From: Ichthyosporea sp. XGB-2017a
Lineage: Eukaryota; Opisthokonta; Ichthyosporea
NCBI GenBank assembly: GCA_002811675.1
Contig: PDIM01000047.1
Span: 58,452 to 89,131 of the forward strand
Direction: 5' to 3'
Length of the DNA: 30,680 bases
The notes beneath the pieces are model-generated. The model saw only the letters and a program-made list of their open reading frames with translations. It was not told where the DNA came from and did no database searches. Position numbers and translations under genes: made by a program. Shown in pieces: positions 19,567 through 30,441 of the stretch. Each line of letters starts with the position of its first letter. Within the stretch, counting starts at the first letter, position 1.

Positions 19567-22500
19567 ATGTCAGATGAAAGCTCATTATCGGATCCTAAGG
19601 AAATATTGCCTTTCATCATCCTGGCGTTTGCCTTGGGAATATGGGTCGTGTATTGGCTGTTCTTTAACTCCAAGCTGTTTGGATTCATTGCGACAGCCAT
19701 CGTCAATTACTATTTGCAAAAATCCGGAAAAAAGTATTCGATTAGTGTTAATTCGATATCGTTTGCTTTGCTGAGTGGGAAAATAATGTTTACCAGCTTT
19801 CAGTATATTGATGAAGATCTTTGCTTAAGAGCATATGATGGGTATGTTATATTTAGGTATTGGTTGCTCTGGTATAGGAAATCTCCCGAAGACACAAGTT
19901 CTTTTAGTCGTGTTACTGTTCACGTAAGTGGTTTGGAATACTATTTATTTAATCGAGCTTGGCTTTATGAAGAACTTCTGAAGAGGACAAGAGAAGCCGA
20001 GCAAAGGGGAGGGGAAGAGGCTAGTATAGAGGAAGTGATTGGTACTTCTGACGTTGAAGTAAAAAACACTAATGGAGAAAGGAGTAGCCTCTTGGACAGG
20101 ATTCCACTCTGGCGTAGAACTTTTCCTGTTGTACAAATTCTTATTTATAGGGGGATTATTGTTTTTGGGAACTCATTTATGCACCCTATTGTTTCATATC
20201 ATTTTGATAAAGCATCGGGGTGGCATTCTTTTGCGGAATCCAAATCGAAAGCTGATTGCTACAAAATGATAACACACTTTCGTGTCTTATACGCACAGAT
20301 CAAATTTTCTTTGAACTCGGCAATTGAAAATCCGAAGGAGAGAAAGTCTACTCTAATGGCCAGCTATGCATTACCGGAAAGATCAATTGGGAAGAAAAAA
20401 AATTCGTATGTTGCTTTTGAGAGCAATGTGATGAAAGTACATTATTATGCAGATGTTCCTGGGTTACATGTTGCGGATTCAAAAGAAGATGATCCGGAGT
20501 GGGGTGTAGATGTTTCGTTTGGTAGGGGGACGGAGTTTATTTATGGACCTGTTGCAAATCGCCATAGGGATATACTGCAAAATTTCTTCTTCCCGTCTGA
20601 CTACCTGGATCGGGTGGTAGATGATAAAAATATTGTGGGTAAACCGCGTCTGCATCGGCATTTTACTTTCCATGCCCTCTTTGAAGCACAAACCACCGTT
20701 AGGGTGATGTTTGCAGATTTGTATGAAGTCAAAGACTGTATTGCCGAAGTGAGGGAGTTGAAAAAGCCATACCAACTTACCATTTCTGCTGGGGAGGGCT
20801 CCTTAATTCGCGGAAAGTTTTCTCTTTTAACTTCCGATGACGGATTTTCAAATGTTATTGAAAATCGGTTTTTGAATGTGAATGTAACGACGAGTCTTAA
20901 GTATAGTTCTCTTATGAACTGTGAGACGTTTCAAATGAGAGCAGCTATGGTTTATCCTAAAGTATGGAATGAGGAATACCATTGGTGTTTTGATGTCATT
21001 CTAAATGATCCCCAAGTTCACTTTATAAGAGCTCACGTCCCGTTCTTTCTGTTGCTTGTGAAAACGTGGACTTCAATAACCGAAGAAATGGATGTGTCGT
21101 ATTTCGTTCCCTTTAAATGGACAATGCAGGTGGCTATGAATTCTTTTGAACTTTTTTTGTGTGTGAATGAAAAGAATGTCATAAACAAGCCGAGTGATTT
21201 TCAGGACAATGCATACTTTATTCTCTACGGAAAGTCTTTAGATTTAGCACTGGAATACCCCAGTAGCACTTCGTACATGAATGATAAAAATGAAATTATT
21301 ATGCAGCTTGGGGTAACGGACTTGAATGTCCGTCTTTCATTTCCAGCCACTCATTCCATACCACAGTGTCTCGATGCTCCTGACGCTCCGTATTTGTCTT
21401 GTGGCAACTTGAAACTGTTTTTGAATTTCGAAAGCTACCCAGAATATAGCCCAAATCACTTGGATATACTTACATTAGAAATCGATGCGGTCCAGGTAGC
21501 TGTAAAACTTTTCGGGTTTATACTGCGCTATATATTATTTTTGAAGGAAAACTATTTTGGTGAATACAACTGGTTTACCAGTATGGATGGATATATGAAA
21601 AACCAGAGGCCAGCTGATGTTGATGAAGAGGAAAATCCCATGGAAGTGTACTTGAATTTAAGAATAGAGGATGCTGCCATTCTTTTGCCACCTTATGCGT
21701 ATGTCACCTTGCAAGAAATGCCCACATTGTCGGTGAGAGAAATTTCATTGGAGCTTCGCAATTGCCCGAGCTATCAAGATATTTATTTAGCTTTGACACC
21801 GATCACACTTTCGGCAAGTGCTGGTTGGGATGCAGAGTTAAGTACAGATGAGGCCAAAGGCCAGTCTAGCAAAAATGATCCGAAAACTTCAGCGGGCTCT
21901 GAAGTTCGCGATTGTCTTCGTATCCATGGTCTCATCTTGTCGGGCAATCGTTTGTACGGTCCTGATGCTTTGGCAACAACTTATGCATCCGCATTTGAAA
22001 TTAGAATTGGTGCAATCTCGGGTCAAATTTCTCCTTCACAAATTTTTTACCTTTCATCGTGGCTGAAATCATTTGCGTTTCATTTTCAAGACAAAGATAA
22101 CGCACTTGATTTCCCTGAAGATGGCATTGATTTGATGTACACCACTGTAAATCTAAGGACTGGGTGTGTTAATTTTTTTATACTGAGTCCTGATAATATA
22201 TCTCATATTCTCGTGGAAGAAGGCATTTCACTATATCTAGATACCTATGTAAACGAAGACTACAATGATAAAATTCAATTGAATCTCTCAAACGTTGTTT
22301 GGAAACAGATGATGGTGAGTTCCCATGATGACATGCACCGTGACCATGAACGCAAGTACGGAGCCGATAAAACTACAACAGTTGGTGGTAAGTCGGGCAT
22401 ATACTGGCTGGAGGTTGCAAATGTCCACTTTAGCGCAAATGTTAATATTTATAAAAAGTTGCCCGACTGGCAAGCGGCTGCCGCGAAGCAAAAGGCGTTT

Positions 22501-25500
22501 TTGGTTGAATTTGATTCAAGTACAAAGCGACTTGAATTTATCTATGACGACGATGGCGAAGAAAAAGAGTCAGAAGAAAGTGTGGACGATGCTGACGATT
22601 TGAGCATGCGCTCTAGGTCGAATAATACACGAAGTAGCCTGGGAGGGTTTACAACAACAACTCCTAGTAGGAGACCAAGTAGTTTGCGAAAGCTTAGTAG
22701 ACGATTGTCACTATCTTTGACGTTTGGTCAAGAATCTATTGTTGAGAGGCCTAGTGCTTCGTCAATAGTTGGTGAAATGAATGAAGATTTCGACTCATAC
22801 AGGGACGACGGGGCATTTAGAGATGCAAGACGCCGTTCTTCAAAAGCGTCGGGGGGGACCGAATTCTATAGTGCCCAATCAAGTATTCAAGGGTCCGTGG
22901 AATCGGATGATGATGATTTTTTTGCCGCGAGGGACACTCTAGATGACATCTCAGAAAAGGAAAATGTCTTGGAAGATAATGAGGGAAGCGAAATCGACAC
23001 ATATGATGACGAAGATGAAATTAAGAATGTGGTCGAGAGGCTGGTAGCGGAAAGGCATGCGATACCGAAGATATATTCAAGGCATCTGCGACTCTACAAC
23101 TTAACACGAACATATACTTTGTGTTCTGTATTTGGAAAAACCACATTGCCAACACCAGAGCTATATTTTGTTTTGAAAGACGAGGAAGATGATGGGTCAG
23201 AAGCAAAAAAGGGATGTTGTTCGAGCATTTGCATTTGTGCCGAACTTATTGCTCCGGAAATTCGAAGGCTTGAGTCAGATGAAAGGGAGTCATGTAGAGT
23301 GAGATTTGCACGATCTAGAAGGCTTTTTGACAACTATAGAAAACAAAAGCCCATCCCAAAAAAGGTCATTGGAGAGCCCACAGATATCATACTTGTGGAT
23401 GCAAGGGAAACTATAGACTTATTTGTTACCCCTTTGTTTTTTAGGAGTGCGCGAAATCTTATTGATTCTGTTTCTACAATGGTACTGCCAAGCTTAGATC
23501 AATTGCTTGATGAAATTCAGCTTTCTTTCACTAGCGAAGTGATAAAACCACACAAAGAAATGTTTGATAGTACTACGCTCCTCATTTCTGTTGCAGGAAT
23601 AAGGTTACGAGCTTTACAAGATTTATCAAATGATGCCTTGGTGAATACTGGCATAAATATTGGGAATGTAGATATATGTTTATCAATCCTTAGCGAAATG
23701 GTCCCTTGTGTTCAGCGAAAAAATGTAAACGTTGACGAGGACTTTATCGTGGTTGACACATTTGCCACAGAGGCAGTTACAAATACTTTTAATATGCGAA
23801 AGAAAATGAAAGAGATCAGTGGCAGTGCCTCTATTGAGAATATAGATGTCGGTGTAAGAGCGGTAGATGACAAGAGCCAGTCGTCAATAAGAAAGCGAAT
23901 CCAGTTTCGAACTTTTAACAGGCTTCAATCCTATCGGGAGAGGCAGATTTATGACCATGGAATTTTGGGCCATGAACGGCAAATATTGGAATTTAGAATG
24001 GGCGCTCTCACGCTTTCTGGTGTGTTTGAGTCTGATGTGAAAGCTGTTGCGTTTTGCAAAGTGAGCCCCATGCACTTAAATTTTGGGTCGGGCTCCGTTG
24101 AGTTTTTGATAGCATGTGGGTTTAGTGTGATCAATGATATACAGCTCATGGCAGGTGCCATTGATAGATTCACAGTGACTAAAAGGAGACGCATGCAACG
24201 CTTAGTGCATTGCCTTGGTAACTCCTCTGGAACTATCCCTGAAAAATGGATGCTTCCGGATCGCTTTTATGACGAGTGGAGGTCTACTGCCTATAAGCTT
24301 CATGAAGACTTGAATTGGAGATTGATTATGCATTTGAGAACATGCTTGCACTTTCTGAAGCAAGGTGAGCGGAATCTTATTGCAAATGAGTTGTTTGAAG
24401 ACTATGGAGGTGACAAGTGGCTGACTGGTTCAGTGGCATTGGACGTTATAAAATCTTTCAGTGTATGGTATTATCATCAGTCGGATGACCGTAACTTAGA
24501 ATCTCTGACGATTCTTGCTGATCTGTTTGGGTGGGCTCTAAGGGAAAATGGAGTAGATCTCTCTGTTAAGAAAACGTGTGTTGCTTTAGAGGCTTCAATA
24601 GTGCTTGAACGAATCTCTATTCGACTTTTTGACGCCGATATCAGGCGTTCGATGGGAACTCTTAATAGTTCTTTGAAATTAAATTCAATTGCGTTCCAAA
24701 CGAGGTCTCAAATTGAGTTTACTACTCGGCTTCCAAAAATCAGCACGCACTCAAATTTGAATTTTTCAGATGGTGTTACTCCTGGTCTTAATTCGCGAGT
24801 TAATTCTAAAATTGAGGTTAATTTCTTGCTTCATATAGGAGATATTGTGCAAACATTCAACCCGGGAATCCTAAAGTTTGTGGATAATTTATTTAGATAC
24901 CTAGATAATATACGCGCAAAAGCTTCTAAGAAGTTGAAAGCGGTTGACTATTTTGAGAACAATAGTAGGGATTTCTTTGCCGACGAGGAGTTTACTCGGA
25001 AACGGTATGGTTCGTTGCCTCAGTGCTGGTCTGACGATGATATTGGTCTTATACGCCGACATGATATGGGGCTGAGTAGGAGCAAATCAATGCCTTGCTT
25101 GAGGACTTTGTATGATTATTCTGACGGTAACCCGATCAAAAATACACTCGATAGTGAATTAGAACTTTTAATTTTCCGTGAACAAATCAGAAAGGGTGAA
25201 AGTGATTTTTTTGGACCTAAACAGATATCGTCGGAGAACTCGGAACAGGAGGTATCACCAAAGGTGCTAAGCGAAACAGTCCCTGCCAATGTCGATTTAC
25301 CCCAGAACACTTCTGAATTCAGTTTTCATGGCATATGCTTTGTGGATAAGATCAGGTTTCGAAATGTTGCACGTCATGTAGAGTTTGAGGTGTGCATTGA
25401 ACAATTGTCTCTAGCTTTCTGTGCAGTGGATGTAAGCCAGAAGAAAGCAAGTGATAGCTTAAAGTCGGCTATTGTAGGGCTCAAAAGACTTATTATCTTC

Positions 25501-28500
25501 GCCGGAGAACGAAGTAGCTCGGGGTCTTCTGGAGAAATGTTAAAAAACGTGTTTAATATTACATCCCGTGACGTATCGGTGTATTGGTCTCAGACTGAAG
25601 GTGTACGAAGTAACTCAAATTATGTTCCAGAGCCTGATAATGTTATGGAAGAACAGCGTTCCCCGTCATCTACCGATGTACAACATGAATCGTCGGGTCG
25701 AATTGTTGTGAACTGTAATTTGGAAGTCAGTTTGGAACATAGCTTAGCAAAATTGCTTCCCCTTGTCGAACACTGGGCTAGTGCAGCAAATCGGCAGAAA
25801 ATATTTCTGCCTTCGCCGAGAACAGTGTCTGAAGTTGACAAGTCTGAAGCGGGGACTTTCCCATTTCCATCCGTTAATGTTCATGTGTTAGTAAGAACTG
25901 TCGATATACACATAGCTATAATTCCAAGTGTTAGCTTCCAACTTAGTGCTTCCAACATAAAAGTTGTACTCCATGACTCTGAAAATGAAGGTGTATTTAA
26001 GGAGCTTGGCGTCGCTGTTCCAGGAATTTTATTAAGACTGAAGACTTCGTTCGTGCCTGTTCCGGAATGTGAACCCCAAACCGAAACCGAAAGCACGATA
26101 AAGCTAGTTTTACCAAAGCTGGACGTTTCAGGAAAACTCATCGAAGTTGGACCAGGGGATCCCCTTGGTTCACTTGGGAATGGAAAGGTAGTTTTAGTTT
26201 CGAAATTGTCAAAATTAGACGTTAACCTCAGCCCGAATGATCTTAATCATTTCGTGTTTGCTGCTAATTTAGCTGTCGCAGAGGTGAAAAATATTAAATC
26301 TTTGTTCGCCGAGTTCCTTTCGCTTCGCTCCAGTACTAGTACGAGCGCAAGTCCACCGAAAGATGCAAAGCAAACTTTGATTTTGGATGCTTCGGGCTTA
26401 ATTGAAGACATAAGTATTTCTTCGGACTGTCCGGATTGCTCGTTTGTCTTCTTTGTGGATCGGATTGTTTTATGTGCAGACAACTGGAGAAAAGTGGATG
26501 AAATGAAAACAAAAAGTGGCAGCGGTGGCTTATTTATGTCTTGGTCAATTTCTTTTGCTGTAAACTTTTTGTTTTTGAGGTCGCGCAAAACCGCTCGATT
26601 TAGTAACTCCAGCGATAGCTTTGCGTCACTCAGAGCTGATATTCAATTAAGAAACAAAGTGAGCTCTGAAACTCTATCTGCTATATTGATTTCTGTCCAA
26701 GACATCAGAGTAGTCTTTAGACCTGTTGCGTTCGACAAAGCTGTTTTGTATTTCCTGCATTACAAAAATGCCTTCACCTTTTGGCAAATGCAAAAGAGAT
26801 TAAAGAGTGAAGAAATCCAAAAATCAAAAGTCCTTTACTTTTCGCGCAGAAGCCAGAAGTTGCACGCTATGACAAGTCACAGTTCCGGAAATTTTGATTT
26901 TTTTCAACAGCCTTTGTTTACGAATACCCTGTTTCAAATAGGAGTGTCAAGATTCGCCATTGCGTTTCCGTATACTTGGTCGGATAAATCTTTGAAGAAA
27001 ACCCCGGCCCTTGTTGTCTATTTGAAGGACATGTCTGTTGCCGCGGATAGGCACAATGCATTTGTTGGAAGTTTTGCGTCCTTGGTACTTCATTTTGTTG
27101 GCGCTTTTGATTCCAGAGACCCGAAATCATTTGTTCCGGAAATTAGTAGAAGCCTTAATTATGCATCAATTCCAAAGGGGACGCTCAGGTTTTGTATGCG
27201 TACTGTTATCACCACAAAATCAGTTGGAACAGGAGAAAATCGAAATATCTTCAAGATGATTTCTGCTTCGCAATTGATAATTTCAGGGCTTGTAGTTAAT
27301 ATCACAGGAGAAATCGGAAAGTTTGTGTCGGAACTTACGAAAACGATACCTTCAGGTGATTTTGTGAATGCCTTTGACTTGGGGGAAGAAAATGGTGAAG
27401 AGGAGAAAAGGGAATGTCCACCACATCTCAGTAGACAGTCAAGTGGTTATGGGTTGATACAAAGAAAAACTAGCATTGAAATTAGTAACGCTAGAAGGGG
27501 CCGAAGATCTTCGCTCTCAACAATATCTATTGGTACTGGCACTACACCTGGCTCGCGGTTGATAAATGCGATACGTACTGCATGTTTTGAAATAGACCTA
27601 TCTATCAAGCTGCACCAAGGAAAATGTACCCTGGTCACAAGCCAAGAAGAAGAGGTAAAAGACAAGCCGCCTTCCTTGTTTGATTTTCTGCCGTCGGACA
27701 AAATTAAGTTCCAGGCCGAGAAAGAAGTCAAAGATTCTGATAAATCGGACTCAGATGGTATAAAAGATACGGTTTTGTTGATCCCAGCTGTCCAAGCCAA
27801 GGTCAACTATTTTAAGGAAGTGGAAGAGAATATGTTTAGTTCGGGAGAAGATTCTACAGTCAAAGTTGATAGGCTGTACTGCCAGTTGTCGGTCAAATCT
27901 CTGCCAAAGGAAGTTTGTTTAAAGCCCTCAATCTTAACCTTTCTTGACGAAGTAATGTCTGGTATGCGCGACACCAGGGGCCGAGTAGAGTCTAGATTGA
28001 AAATGAGAAAAGAAAGTGAACCTAAGACAAATTCAAATGGGGTCGAAAATGCCATGGATGCGCTTGAGAAAGCAACGATGGACTTTATTTTCGTGTTTGA
28101 GATCGAACCTTCTTCATTTGAAGTAAGTTGTCTCCCTGAAAGCCTTGTGGCGTGTCGTCTGGGCTTGCCAGCCCTAAAACTTTGCTTATCTAGCACCAAG
28201 TCGGATGCAAATGGTGTGGGTAACAAGATTACTAGCCTTTCGCTGATTTTGAGCGTATTTACGTTTACTCTAGCTCACCCGTATTCCCCAAGCCCGTGCC
28301 TTGACATTAAGTTTCAAGAGACCCAAATAGCGTTATCGCGCTCCAGCGAAATGAAAGGAATGAAAACGAGCAGGGTCGTGTCTGCTTTATTCGACATCAA
28401 TTCAATAGCTTTGAGTTATAATATTCGACAAATTGACGAAATTTTGGCGTTTGAGATGGCATGGCTTAGTACTGGTGTTTTTTGGAAGTTAATATTTGGC

Positions 28501-30441
28501 TCTGAATATGGGGCAAATATGCATCAAGGTGTCAACGAGTATGGTGCTACCCTTTTGAACAGAAATGAGCTGTTGTCCGTTCAAAACCCGAATTTTGAGA
28601 GCGATATTGGTGTGGAGGAAGAGGCAGAATCTGACTATGAAGTTGTTGATATCGTCTCTGAAAGTGCATTTCAAGATAAAAATGAAGCAGAAAATGATGG
28701 CCCGTCTATTCTGTACATGTTCCGCATTCAGAATATATCTATAACAACCAATGTTGGACAGACTATTGGTAAAACAGACTTAACATTCGAAAACATTGCA
28801 CTTGGGGGGAAAACGGAGTTTGAACTCGACAAAGACTTCTCAGTTAGATTTTCTATTGACGCTATCAAGCTTGACTCTGAAAAGGGGTTGGTGAACGGGG
28901 ACATTTGTGCATATGACATTGGCTTTATTGGAACTAGAGAAAGTAAAGGGAAGCCCTTGGGGGATGACAAGATATGCTCCTCTTCGTATACGTTGTGGCT
29001 AGGTGTTGTGCGCAGTCATATCAAGTACCATTTAGGCACAATTTTAGTTTGTGACATATCTAGAATTAATGTAAATGTGAATAATGTAGCTTTTGTTTCC
29101 AAAATGTCTGGGGTGGATTGTAAATGGACCTTGTATGTAAAAGTCCATGCTCACCATGGCAAGTTTATCATATCAAGGGAATCCGTTAGCTCTTTCAAAA
29201 CCATTTTCAAAAGACTTTCTAGGTTGGCTAATGAGCAGCAGACAAAGATTAGTGGACTAAGCTCTTTCAAGTCAACGAAGAAAAGACCAGACCTTAGTAA
29301 AAAGATGATTAGCCAGACGCAGAAAGAAGGAAATAGCAAAGCCCTGATCGATGGGGAAATATTTATTAGTGGGGACAATGTAAGCTTTGCTGCTTTCCCT
29401 TCTAATTTCACGGACTCAGACTGGGTATTCTTCGCTGTAAAAGCTTTCAAGGTACATTTTACACAAGAAGTTGACCATGAAAGGAAAAAGGCTGATCGAA
29501 AGGTAGTTATATCAATGGGATATGGGGCCGAGGAAAAGGCATCTATAATGCTTAAAAAAATGAGCAGCACAGAAAAGTCCATCATTGCACGAGAAAAAAT
29601 GGCCGGTGTTGACTGGCTTTCTTTTGTATCAAAAGCTCCCAATGAAAGTGATATTTTTAGATTTCCACCTCTGACCATGACTTTTGAGGGAGAAGAATTA
29701 TTTGAACTCGATCCAGCGAAAGTGGCTTGCAAATTTGTGACTGTTTTTGAATCTAGTATAGGTGTAAGTCTCGATGTTAGTCTCTACTTCTTTTTGAGAG
29801 ACACGGTGAAAGGGTTTGTAAAAGAAACTGAAAACCAACAGTATAGCAGGATGGTAGGAGGCCAGGCAAATGCCGGGTTGAAAAAGCTAGGTAGCGCGTT
29901 TAAAGAGTACTCAATTGCTCCATCATCTGTAGAGAACAAAAAAAAGAAGGCAGCTTCTGAAGCGGCAGCTGCCATGTTGAGACTTGCTGAAATTGGGGGC
30001 TCAAATACATCACTAGACTCTCCCGAAGCGGAACTTGACAGTTTTGAAATTGACAGCCTTGCTGGTGAAAAAATGGGTTTGACAAAATCCCAAAGTAGAC
30101 GCCCCGTAGTTGGTGAAAAGAGTACGCTCTCAAGGGAGGCATCTGGTGGTCTCGCCATTGAAAAAGAACGGGAGTTTCATTGTGATGTATTTGTATTGCA
30201 ACCGGAGTTGAAGCTTGTCTCGTACGCTGGAAACTTTACTCCGCCAGATCTTGAATGGATACTCTTGAAACTTGGCTTTAAAAATGCGCGGAGCACCATA
30301 CCTAGATGGCTGCATATTATCGCTATTGATGCATTAGAAGATACGTTAGATTCAGTGAGTTCAATAGTCAAAGTCCAAGCCAATGAGAATTTCAAACGAA
30401 TGGATGGTTCGCACAAAGACACCTCAACAAAGAAAACATAA
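19567..30441 (+). CDS. BLTP1: BLTP1/Csf1-family bridge-like lipid transfer protein
   Basis: One uninterrupted frame of 3624 codons with no intron. Residues about 13-35 are a single membrane anchor (ILPFIILAFALGIWVVYWLF). Next comes the family N-terminus: FALLSGKIMFTSFQYIDEDL, an AYDGYVIFRYWLLWY segment like human BLTP1 SGKVMVREIYYITED...DGFIIFRWW, then YNRAWLY-like FNRAWLYEELL. The long middle is the alternating beta-rich (RBG) groove. The C-terminus has LVSYAGNFTPPDLEWILLKL (about 3549-3568) then GF and ARSTIPRWL, matching the end of animal BLTP1 (SWAG...YILQKLGFHHARTTIPKWL), so the protein is complete. It is shorter than the human protein (about 5000 aa) and longer than yeast Csf1 (about 2950). 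By family it is ER-anchored and moves phospholipid in bulk at membrane contacts. Acidic/Ser-rich linkers lie at about 990-1160 and 1810-1860. Confidence 0.93.
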   Translation: MSDESSLSDPKEILPFIILAFALGIWVVYWLFFNSKLFGFIATAIVNYYLQKSGKKYSISVNSISFALLSGKIMFTSFQYIDEDLCLRAYDGYVIFRYWLLWYRKSPEDTSSFSRVTVHVSGLEYYLFNRAWLYEELLKRTREAEQRGGEEASIEEVIGTSDVEVKNTNGERSSLLDRIPLWRRTFPVVQILIYRGIIVFGNSFMHPIVSYHFDKASGWHSFAESKSKADCYKMITHFRVLYAQIKFSLNSAIENPKERKSTLMASYALPERSIGKKKNSYVAFESNVMKVHYYADVPGLHVADSKEDDPEWGVDVSFGRGTEFIYGPVANRHRDILQNFFFPSDYLDRVVDDKNIVGKPRLHRHFTFHALFEAQTTVRVMFADLYEVKDCIAEVRELKKPYQLTISAGEGSLIRGKFSLLTSDDGFSNVIENRFLNVNVTTSLKYSSLMNCETFQMRAAMVYPKVWNEEYHWCFDVILNDPQVHFIRAHVPFFLLLVKTWTSITEEMDVSYFVPFKWTMQVAMNSFELFLCVNEKNVINKPSDFQDNAYFILYGKSLDLALEYPSSTSYMNDKNEIIMQLGVTDLNVRLSFPATHSIPQCLDAPDAPYLSCGNLKLFLNFESYPEYSPNHLDILTLEIDAVQVAVKLFGFILRYILFLKENYFGEYNWFTSMDGYMKNQRPADVDEEENPMEVYLNLRIEDAAILLPPYAYVTLQEMPTLSVREISLELRNCPSYQDIYLALTPITLSASAGWDAELSTDEAKGQSSKNDPKTSAGSEVRDCLRIHGLILSGNRLYGPDALATTYASAFEIRIGAISGQISPSQIFYLSSWLKSFAFHFQDKDNALDFPEDGIDLMYTTVNLRTGCVNFFILSPDNISHILVEEGISLYLDTYVNEDYNDKIQLNLSNVVWKQMMVSSHDDMHRDHERKYGADKTTTVGGKSGIYWLEVANVHFSANVNIYKKLPDWQAAAAKQKAFLVEFDSSTKRLEFIYDDDGEEKESEESVDDADDLSMRSRSNNTRSSLGGFTTTTPSRRPSSLRKLSRRLSLSLTFGQESIVERPSASSIVGEMNEDFDSYRDDGAFRDARRRSSKASGGTEFYSAQSSIQGSVESDDDDFFAARDTLDDISEKENVLEDNEGSEIDTYDDEDEIKNVVERLVAERHAIPKIYSRHLRLYNLTRTYTLCSVFGKTTLPTPELYFVLKDEEDDGSEAKKGCCSSICICAELIAPEIRRLESDERESCRVRFARSRRLFDNYRKQKPIPKKVIGEPTDIILVDARETIDLFVTPLFFRSARNLIDSVSTMVLPSLDQLLDEIQLSFTSEVIKPHKEMFDSTTLLISVAGIRLRALQDLSNDALVNTGINIGNVDICLSILSEMVPCVQRKNVNVDEDFIVVDTFATEAVTNTFNMRKKMKEISGSASIENIDVGVRAVDDKSQSSIRKRIQFRTFNRLQSYRERQIYDHGILGHERQILEFRMGALTLSGVFESDVKAVAFCKVSPMHLNFGSGSVEFLIACGFSVINDIQLMAGAIDRFTVTKRRRMQRLVHCLGNSSGTIPEKWMLPDRFYDEWRSTAYKLHEDLNWRLIMHLRTCLHFLKQGERNLIANELFEDYGGDKWLTGSVALDVIKSFSVWYYHQSDDRNLESLTILADLFGWALRENGVDLSVKKTCVALEASIVLERISIRLFDADIRRSMGTLNSSLKLNSIAFQTRSQIEFTTRLPKISTHSNLNFSDGVTPGLNSRVNSKIEVNFLLHIGDIVQTFNPGILKFVDNLFRYLDNIRAKASKKLKAVDYFENNSRDFFADEEFTRKRYGSLPQCWSDDDIGLIRRHDMGLSRSKSMPCLRTLYDYSDGNPIKNTLDSELELLIFREQIRKGESDFFGPKQISSENSEQEVSPKVLSETVPANVDLPQNTSEFSFHGICFVDKIRFRNVARHVEFEVCIEQLSLAFCAVDVSQKKASDSLKSAIVGLKRLIIFAGERSSSGSSGEMLKNVFNITSRDVSVYWSQTEGVRSNSNYVPEPDNVMEEQRSPSSTDVQHESSGRIVVNCNLEVSLEHSLAKLLPLVEHWASAANRQKIFLPSPRTVSEVDKSEAGTFPFPSVNVHVLVRTVDIHIAIIPSVSFQLSASNIKVVLHDSENEGVFKELGVAVPGILLRLKTSFVPVPECEPQTETESTIKLVLPKLDVSGKLIEVGPGDPLGSLGNGKVVLVSKLSKLDVNLSPNDLNHFVFAANLAVAEVKNIKSLFAEFLSLRSSTSTSASPPKDAKQTLILDASGLIEDISISSDCPDCSFVFFVDRIVLCADNWRKVDEMKTKSGSGGLFMSWSISFAVNFLFLRSRKTARFSNSSDSFASLRADIQLRNKVSSETLSAILISVQDIRVVFRPVAFDKAVLYFLHYKNAFTFWQMQKRLKSEEIQKSKVLYFSRRSQKLHAMTSHSSGNFDFFQQPLFTNTLFQIGVSRFAIAFPYTWSDKSLKKTPALVVYLKDMSVAADRHNAFVGSFASLVLHFVGAFDSRDPKSFVPEISRSLNYASIPKGTLRFCMRTVITTKSVGTGENRNIFKMISASQLIISGLVVNITGEIGKFVSELTKTIPSGDFVNAFDLGEENGEEEKRECPPHLSRQSSGYGLIQRKTSIEISNARRGRRSSLSTISIGTGTTPGSRLINAIRTACFEIDLSIKLHQGKCTLVTSQEEEVKDKPPSLFDFLPSDKIKFQAEKEVKDSDKSDSDGIKDTVLLIPAVQAKVNYFKEVEENMFSSGEDSTVKVDRLYCQLSVKSLPKEVCLKPSILTFLDEVMSGMRDTRGRVESRLKMRKESEPKTNSNGVENAMDALEKATMDFIFVFEIEPSSFEVSCLPESLVACRLGLPALKLCLSSTKSDANGVGNKITSLSLILSVFTFTLAHPYSPSPCLDIKFQETQIALSRSSEMKGMKTSRVVSALFDINSIALSYNIRQIDEILAFEMAWLSTGVFWKLIFGSEYGANMHQGVNEYGATLLNRNELLSVQNPNFESDIGVEEEAESDYEVVDIVSESAFQDKNEAENDGPSILYMFRIQNISITTNVGQTIGKTDLTFENIALGGKTEFELDKDFSVRFSIDAIKLDSEKGLVNGDICAYDIGFIGTRESKGKPLGDDKICSSSYTLWLGVVRSHIKYHLGTILVCDISRINVNVNNVAFVSKMSGVDCKWTLYVKVHAHHGKFIISRESVSSFKTIFKRLSRLANEQQTKISGLSSFKSTKKRPDLSKKMISQTQKEGNSKALIDGEIFISGDNVSFAAFPSNFTDSDWVFFAVKAFKVHFTQEVDHERKKADRKVVISMGYGAEEKASIMLKKMSSTEKSIIAREKMAGVDWLSFVSKAPNESDIFRFPPLTMTFEGEELFELDPAKVACKFVTVFESSIGVSLDVSLYFFLRDTVKGFVKETENQQYSRMVGGQANAGLKKLGSAFKEYSIAPSSVENKKKKAASEAAAAMLRLAEIGGSNTSLDSPEAELDSFEIDSLAGEKMGLTKSQSRRPVVGEKSTLSREASGGLAIEKEREFHCDVFVLQPELKLVSYAGNFTPPDLEWILLKLGFKNARSTIPRWLHIIAIDALEDTLDSVSSIVKVQANENFKRMDGSHKDTSTKKT
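22540..23040 (+). other. Disordered acidic and Ser/Arg-rich linker in BLTP1
   Basis: Residues about 992-1158. Acidic clusters flank basic-serine repeats (SRRPSSLRKLSRRLSLSL, RRSSKAS) typical of basophilic kinase sites. It probably loops out between groove modules. Confidence 0.6.
25078..25095 (+). other. 14-3-3 mode-1-like site RSKSMP in BLTP1
   Basis: Residues 1838-1843 fit RSx[S]xP exactly, in a polar linker (SLPQCWSDDD ... GLSRSKSMPC). It could be a regulated 14-3-3 dock. Inference only. Confidence 0.35.

Noticed and set aside
29151-29732. 193-codon minus-strand open frame inside BLTP1
   Set aside because: Antisense shadow of a strongly supported coding frame; low-complexity Ser/Phe composition and no family resemblance.
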